Position numbers and translations under genes: made by a program | Assembly: GCA_002386405.1 (NCBI GenBank) | Contig: DGIP01000220.1 | Coordinates: 436-35,587 of the forward strand | Reading direction: 5' to 3' | Source of the DNA: Stenotrophomonas maltophilia | GTDB lineage: Bacteria; Pseudomonadota; Gammaproteobacteria; Xanthomonadales; Xanthomonadaceae | DNA length: 35,152 nucleotides | Shown here: piece after piece, positions 16,433 to 23,563 of the stretch | Numbering within the stretch: the first letter of the stretch is position 1 | How the letters are laid out: the number at the start of each line of letters is the position of its first letter | Notes under the pieces: model-generated | What the model was told of the DNA's origin: nothing | Database searches by the model: none | What the model saw: the letters and a program-made list of their open reading frames with translations, nothing else

Positions 16433-17038
16433 ATGAGCCCGCCCCCAGCCACTGACACCCTCGATGTCCGCGACAAGATCCTGGCCACCGGCCAGCGGAT
16501 CATGGGCGGCAAGGGCTTCTCAGCGGTAGGCCTCAATGAGGTGCTCTCCGCTGCCGGCGTGCCGAAAGGTTCGTTCTATCACTACTTTGGTTCCAAGGAA
16601 GCCTTCGGCGAGGCGTTGCTGGAAGACTATTTCGCGGCCTACCTGGCCGATATGGATCGCATCTTCAGCCAACCCCGCAAGAGCCGCGCCCAGCAGCTGG
16701 ACGCCTATTTCAAGGCATGGATGGACAACCAGTCCTTCGAGGATTGCCAGGGCAAATGCTTGGCGGTGAAGCTTGGCGCTGAAGTGGCCGATCTTTCCCA
16801 GAGCATGCGGGCAACGCTGCAGCGGGGTACCGCCGGCATCATCGGCCGCTTGGCGCAGGTGCTGGACGCAGGCGTCCAGGAAGGCTCGCTGTCGTTCTCC
16901 GGCACCCCGCAGGCCGTGGCGCAGAGTCTCTACGAGCTGTGGCTGGGCGCCAGCCTGATGGTGAAGATCGTCCGCAGGCGCCAGCCGTTCGACAACGCAT
17001 TGCGCACCACCCACTCCCTGATACGCCCCGCCGCCTGA
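16433..17038 (+). CDS. TetR family transcriptional repressor
   Basis: A 201-residue TetR regulator. The N-terminal helix-turn-helix spans residues 12-58 (GFSAVGLNEVLSAAGVPKGSFYHYFGSKEAF). The C-terminal domain carries two cysteines close together, Cys105 and Cys109 in FEDCQGKCLAVKLGAEVAD, in a place similar to the sensing Cys of NemR, a repressor released by electrophiles and oxidants. With a DJ-1/PfpI gene next door, sensing of reactive aldehydes or oxidants through these thiols is a fair inference. The ATG at 16433 has a -10-like TATAGA 10 bp upstream, so its message has almost no leader. The same operator stands before this gene and the next one, so it likely represses both. Confidence 0.92.
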   Translation: MSPPPATDTLDVRDKILATGQRIMGGKGFSAVGLNEVLSAAGVPKGSFYHYFGSKEAFGEALLEDYFAAYLADMDRIFSQPRKSRAQQLDAYFKAWMDNQSFEDCQGKCLAVKLGAEVADLSQSMRATLQRGTAGIIGRLAQVLDAGVQEGSLSFSGTPQAVAQSLYELWLGASLMVKIVRRRQPFDNALRTTHSLIRPAA

Positions 17039-17061
17039 CCCGTAGCGGGAAATGCCTCACG

Positions 17062-17080
17062 CCCCCTTGGGTTTTTTTTC
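17062..17080 (+). terminator. Possible terminator after tetR
   Basis: A weak GC stem (CCC-CCTT-GGG) is followed at once by eight T residues (17072-17079), 25 bp after the tetR stop. The stem is very short, so termination may be partial, or the T-run may simply be part of the next promoter. Confidence 0.35.
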
Positions 17081-17091
17081 ACGCCGGCCTT

Positions 17092-17107
17092 CTAGACGAC
17101 CGGTCTA
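17092..17107. promoter_or_regulatory. TetR operator, copy 2 (DJ-1/PfpI promoter)
   Basis: CTAGACGACCGGTCTA, identical over all 16 bases to the copy before tetR, lies 32 bp before the ATG of the DJ-1/PfpI gene. It would overlap the -35 region if TAGAGT (17128-17133) is the -10 box. Repression by the neighbouring TetR is the natural reading. Confidence 0.8.
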
Positions 17108-17139
17108 CTGTAACCCACCACTTACCCTAGAGTACCCCC

Positions 17140-17820
17140 ATGAATGTACTGATTGTCCTGACCTCCCACGATGAACTTGGCTCCACCGGCCGCAAGACTG
17201 GTTTCTGGCTGGAAGAGTTGGCCGCACCCTATTACGCCTTCCAGGACGCCGGCGCGACGATCACCCTGGCCTCGCCGAAGGGCGGGCAGCCGCCATTGGA
17301 TCCCAAGAGCAATGAACCGGACTTCCAGACGGACCTGACCCGCCGGTTCGAGGCCGATGCCGCCGCCACCGCGAAGCTGGCCAACACCGTGCGGCTGGAC
17401 AGCGTCTCGCAGGCCGACTTCGATACCGTGTTCTACCCCGGTGGCCACGGCCCGCTGTGGGACCTCGCCGAGGACCGCCACTCCATCGCGTTGATCGAGT
17501 CCTTCATTGCCGCCGACAAGCCGGTCGCGCTGGTCTGCCACGCACCGGGCGTGCTGCGCCACGTCAAGGCCGCTGACGGCAAGCCGCTGGTGGAAGGCAG
17601 GAAGGTGACCGGCTTCACCAACAGCGAAGAAGCCGGGGTCGGTCTCACCGACGTGGTGCCGTTCCTGGTCGAAGACACCCTCAAGGCGCTGGGCGGCGAT
17701 TACTCGAAAGGCCCGGACTGGGGCTCGTACGTGGTCAGTGATGGCCTGCTGATCACCGGACAGAATCCGGCTTCATCTGGCGAAACCGCGACAACGCTAC
17801 TCAACCAGCTGGGGCGGTAG
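17140..17820 (+). CDS. DJ-1/PfpI family protein, probable glyoxalase III-like or protein-repair enzyme
   Basis: A 226-residue DJ-1/PfpI-superfamily protein in the type 1 glutamine amidotransferase-like group. The nucleophile elbow is ALVCHAPGVL with Cys133 and adjacent His134. The helper glutamate is in GFWLEELAAPYYAF (Glu25/26), and FYPGGHGPLWDL is the conserved GGHG loop before the active site. This layout is that of Hsp31-like and YajL-like enzymes that convert methylglyoxal to lactate or deglycate proteins in the cytoplasm. It sits behind its own copy of the TetR operator, 101 bp after tetR, so it is probably induced by a reactive aldehyde or oxidant. No strong ribosome binding site is seen before the ATG. 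Substrate is inferred from the family. Confidence 0.9.
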   Translation: MNVLIVLTSHDELGSTGRKTGFWLEELAAPYYAFQDAGATITLASPKGGQPPLDPKSNEPDFQTDLTRRFEADAAATAKLANTVRLDSVSQADFDTVFYPGGHGPLWDLAEDRHSIALIESFIAADKPVALVCHAPGVLRHVKAADGKPLVEGRKVTGFTNSEEAGVGLTDVVPFLVEDTLKALGGDYSKGPDWGSYVVSDGLLITGQNPASSGETATTLLNQLGR

Positions 17821-17875
17821 GGTCGGCTCCCAAGCGACCGCCGATAGCCTCTCAACGCCCGGTAACGCATGAAAC

Positions 17876-17898
17876 GCGGCGAAGCAGCGCTTCGCCGC
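17876..17898. terminator. Bidirectional hairpin between DJ-1/PfpI and arsC
   Basis: GCGGCGAAGC-AGC-GCTTCGCCGC is a perfect 10-bp stem with a 3-nt loop, between two convergent genes (stops at 17820 and 17915). No long T-tract follows on either strand, but the position suits a shared terminator. Confidence 0.6.
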
Positions 17899-17914
17899 AT
17901 CCCGCGTCCAGCAG

Positions 17915-18325
17915 TCAGCCCGTTGCACCCACGATTTCGCCATCTTCCTTGGTAAACGGTGTCGCGATCGGAGGCAGGATCTCCAGCACGACTTCGGACG
18001 GCCGGCACATGCGGGTTCCGCGGTCGGTCTGCACCAACGGCCGCTGGATCAGGATCGGGTGGGCCAGCATCGCACCCAGCAACGCGTCATCGCTGAGCGA
18101 GGCGTCATCCAGGCCCAGCTCCAGATACTGCTTTTCCTTTGCGCGGATGGCCCCGCGCACGCTCAAGCCCGCAGCGGCAATCAGCTCGACCAGTCGCGCA
18201 CGGCTCGGTGGCGAAAGCAGGTACTCGATCACCTGCGGCTCCATCCCGGCATGCCGGATCAGCGCCAACGTATTGCGCGAGGTGCCGCACCTGGGGTTGT
18301 GATAGATGACAGCGCTCATGGGCAT
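17915..18325 (-). CDS. arsC: Arsenate reductase, glutaredoxin/glutathione-dependent ArsC
   Basis: A 136-residue ArsC of the Spx/ArsC thioredoxin-fold family, which reduces arsenate to arsenite in the cytoplasm using glutathione and glutaredoxin. The catalytic cysteine is in YHNPRCGTSRNTL (Cys13), and the arsenate-binding arginine region is conserved (HPILIQRPLV, and RMCRPSE). The ATG at 18325 is preferred over the one at 18319 because GAGAA lies about 9 bp before it. It diverges from an arsR gene with a 38-bp gap, so the repressor should control both. No arsB or acr3 efflux gene is next to it, so export of arsenite must be encoded elsewhere. Confidence 0.95.
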   Translation of the reverse strand: MPMSAVIYHNPRCGTSRNTLALIRHAGMEPQVIEYLLSPPSRARLVELIAAAGLSVRGAIRAKEKQYLELGLDDASLSDDALLGAMLAHPILIQRPLVQTDRGTRMCRPSEVVLEILPPIATPFTKEDGEIVGATG

Positions 18326-18343
18326 TGGTTCTCGGGCCGATTT

Positions 18344-18363
18344 GTTTCCATTATCCTAGAAAC
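18344..18363. promoter_or_regulatory. Candidate ArsR operator and overlapping divergent promoters
   Basis: GTTTC-N10-GAAAC (18344-18348 and 18359-18363) is an inverted repeat in the 38-bp gap between arsC and arsR. On the minus strand GATAAT lies inside it and could be the arsC -10 box; on the plus strand TTATCC could serve arsR. The repeat abuts the arsR ATG, so arsR may have a very short leader. Confidence 0.5.
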
Positions 18364-18678
18364 ATGAAACATAAGGACGCAACGCGGGCCTTGGGCGCCC
18401 TGAGCAATCCCACCCGCCTGAGCGTGTTCCGCGTATTGGTACAGACCGGCTCGCGTGGCAAGCTGGCCGGCGACATCGCTCAAGCGCTTTCACTGCCCGG
18501 CGCCACCCTGTCCTTCCATCTGAAGGTGCTGGTAGAAGCCCGGCTGATCAGTGCCGAGCAGCGTGGCCGCAGCATCTGCTACCGAGCCGAGTTTCCCGCC
18601 ATGGCGGCGCTGGTGGGATATCTCACCGAAAACTGCTGCGCCGAAGACCGGGCCTGCGAACGTCCTAGCTGTTGTTGA
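18364..18678 (+). CDS. arsR: ArsR family arsenite-responsive repressor, C-terminal-cysteine type
   Basis: A 104-residue winged-helix repressor. The DNA-binding part is LAGDIAQALSLPGATLSFHLKVLVEARLIS (residues 34-63). It lacks the usual CxC site in the recognition helix. Instead cysteines lie at the C-terminus: YLTENCC then ERPSCC (Cys91, Cys92, Cys98, Cys103, Cys104). The CC-x5-C spacing equals that of the Acidithiobacillus ferrooxidans ArsR, where Cys95, Cys96 and Cys102 bind arsenite. The two further terminal cysteines are extra. The start at 18364 is the ATG right after the operator-like repeat. It diverges from arsC and is expected to repress both genes until As(III) binds. Confidence 0.93.
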   Translation: MKHKDATRALGALSNPTRLSVFRVLVQTGSRGKLAGDIAQALSLPGATLSFHLKVLVEARLISAEQRGRSICYRAEFPAMAALVGYLTENCCAEDRACERPSCC

Positions 18679-18685
18679 CTGCCTT

Positions 18686-19579
18686 CTAGCGCGTGCCTGG
18701 CGTCACCGCCGAGGTGGCGTCAAAGCACTCGATCAACAATTCGGTCAGCGCCCGCACCTTCAATGACGGATGCGGGCCCGGCGGCCGGATGACGTAGATC
18801 CCGGCCGGTGGCGGTGGATGGCGCGGCATCACGTGCACCAGCGCGCCCGAATCCAGATGCTCCCGGGTCAGCCCGTCGGGTAGCCACGCGATGCCCAGCC
18901 CTGACAGCGCCGCCGCCAGCAGCGCCGTGCCGTTGTCGGCCTTGAAGCGCCCCCGCGGGTGCACGGTCACCACTGCATCGCCATCCAGGAACTGCCACGG
19001 CTCGGTGCCTTGCATCAGCGCCTCGTGCGCCCCGAGCTCGTCAGGCGTCCCGGGTGACCCGTGCGCGTTGACGTAGTCAGGGCTGGCCACCAGCCGCCCG
19101 TACAGCGGTCCCACGCAGCGCGCGACCAGGTTGGAATCCGGCAGGTAACCCACGCGCACGGCGCAATCGAAGCCCTCTGCCACCATATCCACGAAGCGGT
19201 CGCTGTAGGCCGCGTGCACATGCAGTTGCGGATGACGCCGCGCGAGTTCGGCGAACACCGACGCGAAATGGGTAGGCCCGAACGTCAGCGGCGCGGCAAT
19301 GCGCAGGCGGCCACGCAACTCGCCCGTGGGCAGGATCGCTTCCCGGGCCGCCTCCATCTCCGCACACGCGCGCGCGGCGTGCTCGCGGAACGTGGCGCCG
19401 GCTTCGGTGAGCGCCGCCCCACGCGTGGTGCGTGCGAGCAGCTGCACGCCCAGCTCCGCCTCCAGCCGCGCCAGCCGGCGGCTGACGATCGACTTGGCCA
19501 CGCCCAGCCGACGCGCCGCCGGTGACACACCACCCGCGTCGGCCACGTCCACGAACGTCCGCAGATCTTCTATGTCCAC
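18686..19579 (-). CDS. LysR family transcriptional regulator
   Basis: A 297-residue LysR regulator with its helix-turn-helix at residues 1-60 (IEDLRTFVDVADAGGVSPAARRLG, then KSIVSRRLARLEAELGVQLL) and an effector domain from about residue 90. I chose the GTG at 19579: GGGAGGG stands 5 bp before it and the protein then begins VDIEDLRTF, the usual N-terminus in this subgroup; an ATG 8 codons upstream has no such site. It diverges from the isochorismatase-type hydrolase gene with a 158-bp gap that holds a direct repeat, and likely controls that gene. The 3' end is 7 bp from the end of convergent arsR. Confidence 0.9.
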   Translation of the reverse strand: MDIEDLRTFVDVADAGGVSPAARRLGVAKSIVSRRLARLEAELGVQLLARTTRGAALTEAGATFREHAARACAEMEAAREAILPTGELRGRLRIAAPLTFGPTHFASVFAELARRHPQLHVHAAYSDRFVDMVAEGFDCAVRVGYLPDSNLVARCVGPLYGRLVASPDYVNAHGSPGTPDELGAHEALMQGTEPWQFLDGDAVVTVHPRGRFKADNGTALLAAALSGLGIAWLPDGLTREHLDSGALVHVMPRHPPPPAGIYVIRPPGPHPSLKVRALTELLIECFDATSAVTPGTR

Positions 19580-19608
19580 CCTGCCCTCCCTGAGTCGCCC
19601 CACAGCCT

Positions 19609-19661
19609 GACACAGCGGGCGCCCATTCAGCGTTCCGGTTTCTGCGACACAGCTGGGCGCC
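19609..19661. promoter_or_regulatory. Direct repeats in the lysR/hydrolase divergent gap
   Basis: GACACAGCGGGCGCC (19609-19623) recurs as GACACAGCTGGGCGCC (19646-19661), the same 15 bases with one inserted T, 37 bp apart start to start (about 3.5 helical turns). They sit between the divergent starts, so they may be regulator binding sites. They are direct, not inverted, which is unusual for LysR. Confidence 0.4.
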
Positions 19662-19737
19662 GCATGCTGCTACCGCCGTGCAACCGGCAATGACAAGGTT
19701 TGGGTTCGCCCTACCCCAACCCACCCAGGATGATTCC

Positions 19738-20391
19738 ATGACACTCCGTAACGGCCTTGACTCACTGCTTCGCCCCGAAGATTCCGTACTCGTGCTCATC
19801 GACCACCAGCCTTACCAGCTGGCCAACCTCAACAGCCACGACCCGCAGGCGGTGGTGAACAACGCCACCGCGCTGGCCAAGACTGCCAAGGCGTTTGGTG
19901 TGCCCACCATTCTCACCAGCGTCATCGCCGAACGCGGCGGCCTGATCTTCCCGCAAATTACCGATGTGTTCCCCGGCCAGGAGGTGATCGACCGCACCTT
20001 CATCAACACCTGGGAAGACCGCAAGGTGGTGGACCTGGTCAAGGCCACCGGCCGCAAGCAGCTGATCATCGCCGGCCTGTGGACCGAAATCTGCGTGGCC
20101 ATGCCGGTCATCCAGGCCCTGGGCGAAGGCTGGGACGTCACCGTCATCACCGATGCCTGCGGTGCGGTGTCGGTGGAAGCGCACCAGGTCGCCATCCAGC
20201 GCATGATCGCCGCCGGCGCCAACGTGATGACCTGGATTGCGCTGGCCGGCGAATGGCAGCGCGACTGGGCGCGCCTGGAGCACGTGGCCGAAGTGACCGA
20301 CGTGTTCAAGCAGCACGCCGCCGGCAGCGGCATCGCCTACCTGTGGGAGCAGCAGCTGCTCAACACCCCGGTACCTGCCGCCACCGCCTGA
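19738..20391 (+). CDS. Isochorismatase-family cysteine hydrolase (YcaC-like)
   Basis: A 217-residue cysteine hydrolase of the isochorismatase superfamily. The nucleophile is Cys119 in IIAGLWTEICVAMP and the catalytic Asp22 is in VLVLIDHQPYQ. The region RTFINTWED and the long C-terminus resemble YcaC and related hydrolases rather than true isochorismatase, and no siderophore genes are near, so the substrate is probably a small amide or ester. The ATG at 19738 fits the family start. It diverges from a LysR gene, the usual arrangement for control by that LysR. A 156-bp structured gap separates it from the SRPBCC gene. Confidence 0.88.
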   Translation: MTLRNGLDSLLRPEDSVLVLIDHQPYQLANLNSHDPQAVVNNATALAKTAKAFGVPTILTSVIAERGGLIFPQITDVFPGQEVIDRTFINTWEDRKVVDLVKATGRKQLIIAGLWTEICVAMPVIQALGEGWDVTVITDACGAVSVEAHQVAIQRMIAAGANVMTWIALAGEWQRDWARLEHVAEVTDVFKQHAAGSGIAYLWEQQLLNTPVPAATA

Positions 20392-20410
20392 TCAGCAAAG
20401 CGGGAAGCGG

Positions 20411-20494
20411 GATGGCCTCATACCAGTGTATGAGGCCATCGAACCGGTGGACGGTCGGGCGCATACCCGGAGATAGCTGTGGTCCGGTACGCCC
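20411..20494 (+). other. Two stem-loops in the hydrolase-SRPBCC gap
   Basis: The 156-bp gap holds a perfect 13-bp hairpin, GATGGCCTCATAC-CAGT-GTATGAGGCCATC (20411-20440). A second, interrupted stem follows: GGGCG/TACC/GGA (20457-20471) with TCC/GGTA/CGCCC (20483-20494), with small bulges and an 11-nt loop. The first could be a terminator without a T-tract or an operator palindrome; together they could be a structured leader of the SRPBCC gene. I see no known riboswitch. Confidence 0.5.
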
Positions 20495-20547
20495 GCGTGG
20501 ATAGTGGATCTGCACCCGTTGCAGCCCCTTCCCACAGGAACGCCACC

Positions 20548-21108
20548 ATGTCCGACATCATCATCACCGACCGCCAGCTTTCCTCCTCCGCCTACAGCGC
20601 CGTCATCAACGCGCCCATCGAACAGGTGGACATCGCCGACTGGCTGTTCAACCTGCCCGAAGCCGAGTACCAGCGCTGCTGCCCGCCCGACCACATCTCC
20701 GCCGGCAGCACCACCACCGACGATGGCCGGCGCATGTCGATCAACGTCGAGATGATCGGCAAGACCCTGATGGTGCAGCACTACGTGGCCGAGATCGCCA
20801 TGCCCAGCCTGTGCCGCATGGTGTCCACTTCCGATGCGTTCACGCCCAACGGCCGCACCCGCGTGCAGGTGATCTGGACGCTGAGCGTGAAGAAGATCGA
20901 CGAGAACACCTGCGAATACACCAACAGCGTGGTCGCGCACCCCACCCAGGCGTTCCTGGATTTCATCGCCGAGCACGGCACGCCGTTCGAGCAAGCGGCC
21001 GAAGCACGCCAGCGCGATGGCGGCGACCACAACGGCCGCGAAACGCCGCTGTTTGCCGCCAGCATCGAGCGGCGGGCGCTGGGCCTGGCCACCGCCAGGG
21101 CGGCCTGA
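20548..21108 (+). CDS. SRPBCC (START-like) family protein
   Basis: A 186-residue protein with a helix-grip pattern: an early stretch SAVINAPIEQVDIADWLFNLPEAEYQRCCP, a central strand-rich region (MSINVEMIGKTLMVQHYVAEIA, VQVIWTLSVKKIDENTCEYTNSVVAHP) and a C-terminal helix (FLDFIAEHGTPFEQAAEA). Such proteins bind small hydrophobic molecules or catalyse simple changes to them; I cannot name the ligand. AGGAA lies about 10 bp before the ATG at 20548. It follows the isochorismatase-type hydrolase gene on the same strand after a structured gap, so it may share its regulation. The next gene starts 88 bp on. Confidence 0.72.
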   Translation: MSDIIITDRQLSSSAYSAVINAPIEQVDIADWLFNLPEAEYQRCCPPDHISAGSTTTDDGRRMSINVEMIGKTLMVQHYVAEIAMPSLCRMVSTSDAFTPNGRTRVQVIWTLSVKKIDENTCEYTNSVVAHPTQAFLDFIAEHGTPFEQAAEARQRDGGDHNGRETPLFAASIERRALGLATARAA

Positions 21109-21195
21109 GCGGGTCTGGCCCGCGCATGGGTGCAATTGCCGCAGGCCGGATGCCAGAATGGCCTCCGCGCTGCCGAGTGATTCGATGGATCGACC

Positions 21196-22212
21196 ATGCT
21201 GAGCCAGCACCTGTTGTTCTTCTTTGCCATGCTCGGTGCCTTCAATGGCATCGGGCTGGCATCGTTCCTGTGGTGGCGGGCGCGGGGCGAGGCGCCGATG
21301 CGCTGGCTCTCGCTGCTGATCCTGGCGGTGGGCGTGCGCACCGGCAAATCGGTGGCGTTCTATTTCTGGCCGGATATTCCGCGCATCGTGCTGCAGTTCG
21401 GCCTGGCCGCCTGCTTCTTCATCGGCCCGTGCCTGTTCTTCCTGGTCCGCGCATGCCAGCGCGATGCACCCGGGCTTGATCGTCTTGACCGCTGGCATGT
21501 CACCGCACTGCTGGTGCTTGCGGTCGGGGTGAACCTCTTCCTGCCCTACACCGGCCATCCGGCGCTGTGGCGGCATGTGCTCACCCCCGGCATCAACTAC
21601 GCCTGGCTGGGCTACCTGCTGTTGACCACGGCCCTGCTGTACCGCCATCGCACCCGGCTGGCGGGCGCCCCCACCGGCCGGCTGCTGCTCGGTGCACTGG
21701 TCGGGGTATGGATCATCTGGACCGCTTACTACACCGCCGGCTACACCTCCTACATCGTGGGTGCGCTGTCCTTCACCTTCGTGCTTGCGCTCAGCGTGGT
21801 GGTGTACCTGCGCCAGCGCACCGGCCAGGCCCCGGTGGAGCCCTACCAGCACCGCCGCATCGCCGCGCCGGAGGCGGCGACCCAGCTGCAGGCCCTGGCC
21901 GCGCTGATGGAGAAGGAGCGGCTGCACCTGGACCCCAGCCTGACCCTGCCCCGGCTGGCCCGCCGGCTGGGCATGCCCCAGACCCGGCTGTCGCAGCTGC
22001 TCAACGACAACAACCGGACCTCGTTCAAGCAGTACCTGGCACAGCTGCGGGTGCTTGAAGCCAAGGCACTGCTGCGCCAGCTGCCGGCCAAGCCGCTGGA
22101 GCTGGTGGCCGAACAGGCCGGCTTCCAGTCGATGTCCACCTTCCACAGCGCCTTCAAGAAGCACGAGGGCATTACCCCGGCAGCGTTCCGGGCTGCGGCA
22201 ACCGTCTCCTAG
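21196..22212 (+). CDS. AraC family regulator with seven-helix membrane domain
   Basis: A 338-residue protein. The N-terminal 215 residues hold about seven hydrophobic segments (for example LLFFFAMLGAFNGIGLASFLW, VLQFGLAACFFIGPCLFFLV and YIVGALSFTFVLALSVVVYL). The C-terminal part (about 235-335) is an AraC-type double helix-turn-helix (LARRLGMPQTRLSQLLNDNN, then VAEQAGFQSMSTFHSAFKKHEGITPAAFR). Such membrane AraC proteins are thought to sense envelope or small-molecule signals and bind DNA while anchored. The ATG at 21196 begins just before the first helix. The gene is 91 bp before the exported PfpI fusion on the same strand, so that gene is its likely target. Confidence 0.9.
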   Translation: MLSQHLLFFFAMLGAFNGIGLASFLWWRARGEAPMRWLSLLILAVGVRTGKSVAFYFWPDIPRIVLQFGLAACFFIGPCLFFLVRACQRDAPGLDRLDRWHVTALLVLAVGVNLFLPYTGHPALWRHVLTPGINYAWLGYLLLTTALLYRHRTRLAGAPTGRLLLGALVGVWIIWTAYYTAGYTSYIVGALSFTFVLALSVVVYLRQRTGQAPVEPYQHRRIAAPEAATQLQALAALMEKERLHLDPSLTLPRLARRLGMPQTRLSQLLNDNNRTSFKQYLAQLRVLEAKALLRQLPAKPLELVAEQAGFQSMSTFHSAFKKHEGITPAAFRAAATVS

Positions 22213-22303
22213 AATCGATTCCAGCACTCCGGGAAGTGCTCGCAGGATATTGATCTGAAAGCGATTGGCTAGCGTAGCGGCTCCTCCCTGCGAGCCACCG
22301 CTC

Positions 22304-23482
22304 ATGCCCACGTCCCGCTACCTCCTCTCCCTGCTGCTCCTGCTGTTCTGCAACCTCACCGGCGGGGTCTGCCTGGCCGACGCGTCCGCCGAACCGCGCG
22401 GCGCCGATCAACAGCGCGTCCTGTTCATCGTGTCCAGCAGCAAGGTCCACGGGACCTCCACCCTGCCCGCCAGCGTCAGCTTCGGCGAGGTCGTGCACGC
22501 CTGGGATACGTTCCATGCCGCCGGCTATGCCGTGGACTTCGTCTCGCCCGACGGCGGCGACGTGCCGATCCTGGACGCCTACGTCGGCGACGAGGTGGAA
22601 GCGCGCCTGGAGGACGCGCGCATCATGACCGGCCTGCGCAACACCGCCACCCCGGCCCAGATCGATCCCGCCCGCTACCGTGCCGTGTACTACGTCGGTG
22701 GCAGCAATGCCATGTACGGCGTGCCGGAGAACACCGCCCTGCAGCGCATCGCCCTGCACGTGTATGAGCGCAACGGCGGGGTGGTGTCGGCGGTCTGCCA
22801 CGGTACGGCCGGCATCGTGAACCTCACCCTGGCCGGCGGCCAGAACCTGCTGGCCGGCAAGCGCGTCACCGGGTTCCCCGAGCAGCATGAGCAGCAGGAC
22901 GCCGCCTACTTCCAGCAGTTCCCGTTCCTGATGGGCCAGACCATCAAAGCGCGCGGCGGTCTGTTCAGTGCCATCGACAGCGAGGCGCCCTACATCCAGA
23001 CCGACCGCCGCGTGGTCACGGGCCAGAACTACGCCTCCGCGAAGCCCGTGGCCGAAGCCGTGGTCGAGGTCCTGCGGATGCAGGGGAAAACGACCATGGC
23101 GCAGACCACAGACCGTGAGGCGGTCGACCAGGTCATGCAGACCATGATGCGCGGCTTCGAAGCCGGCGACCCGACGTTGATCCTGCAGGTGCTGAACAAG
23201 GATGGCGTGGTGGTGGGCTATTCGCCCGTCACCAAGGCCCTGTCCCAGATAAGCGCCGAAGAGTGGGCCAAGGGCTTCCCCGGCAAACCCGCAGACGACG
23301 AGGACAAGCGCCACCGCCGTTACGAGATCCTGGACGTAACCGAAACCGGCGCGCAGGTGAAGGTGATGCTCGACTATCCGCGCTGGGATGGCGTGGACTA
23401 CCTCGCGCTGGCGAAGATCGACGGCAAGTGGATGATCATCAGCAAATCGTGGAGCGGCAAGAGCAAGCCGGCGGCTCAATAA
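22304..23482 (+). CDS. Exported PfpI/DJ-1 protein fused to an NTF2-like domain
   Basis: A 392-residue protein with a signal peptide (residues 1-27, RYLLSLLLLLFCNLTGG, likely cut near CLADA-SA). A DJ-1/PfpI domain follows (36-258) with the nucleophile Cys165 in VVSAVCHGTAGIV and the GGSNAMYGV loop. The C-terminal domain (about 265-387) looks like the NTF2/lumazine-binding-like fold (REAVDQVMQTMMRGFEAGDPTLI, GVVVGYSP, YLALAKIDGKWMIISKSW). Each part is known on its own; their fusion and export are uncommon. A periplasmic hydratase or amidase-like enzyme with a substrate-binding partner domain is possible but unproven. The ATG at 22304 is chosen because the signal peptide begins there. It follows the membrane AraC gene. 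Confidence 0.85.
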   Translation: MPTSRYLLSLLLLLFCNLTGGVCLADASAEPRGADQQRVLFIVSSSKVHGTSTLPASVSFGEVVHAWDTFHAAGYAVDFVSPDGGDVPILDAYVGDEVEARLEDARIMTGLRNTATPAQIDPARYRAVYYVGGSNAMYGVPENTALQRIALHVYERNGGVVSAVCHGTAGIVNLTLAGGQNLLAGKRVTGFPEQHEQQDAAYFQQFPFLMGQTIKARGGLFSAIDSEAPYIQTDRRVVTGQNYASAKPVAEAVVEVLRMQGKTTMAQTTDREAVDQVMQTMMRGFEAGDPTLILQVLNKDGVVVGYSPVTKALSQISAEEWAKGFPGKPADDEDKRHRRYEILDVTETGAQVKVMLDYPRWDGVDYLALAKIDGKWMIISKSWSGKSKPAAQ

Positions 23483-23502
23483 CGCAATTCTCCACGTCAG
23501 CG

Positions 23503-23549
23503 CCTGTCTCCCGTTGTGCGCCGCCAGACGGCGCCCAACGGGAGGCAGG
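23503..23549. terminator. Long bidirectional hairpin between convergent genes
   Basis: A 21-bp stem (23503-23523 with 23529-23549) has one mismatch (T/C) and one G-T wobble around a CCAGA loop. The core is CTCCCGTTG with CAACGGGAG and GCGCCG with CGGCGC. It sits between the PfpI fusion gene (stop 23482) and the convergent orphan gene (stop 23566-23564). No long T-tract follows, but its strength and place suit termination of both transcripts. Confidence 0.7.
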
Positions 23550-23563
23550 GCCTATTTCCGCAC

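Noticed and set aside
19738..20391. A siderophore-type isochorismatase
   Set aside because: No carrier domain and no siderophore genes nearby; the sequence looks more like YcaC-type hydrolases.
20392..22311. A 639-codon open frame on the minus strand
   Set aside because: It runs opposite two well-supported genes (SRPBCC and membrane AraC) and has the composition of a shadow frame.
22172..23479. A 435-codon open frame on the minus strand
   Set aside because: Opposite the PfpI-NTF2 gene, which has a signal peptide and an intact active site; the antisense product has no recognisable feature.
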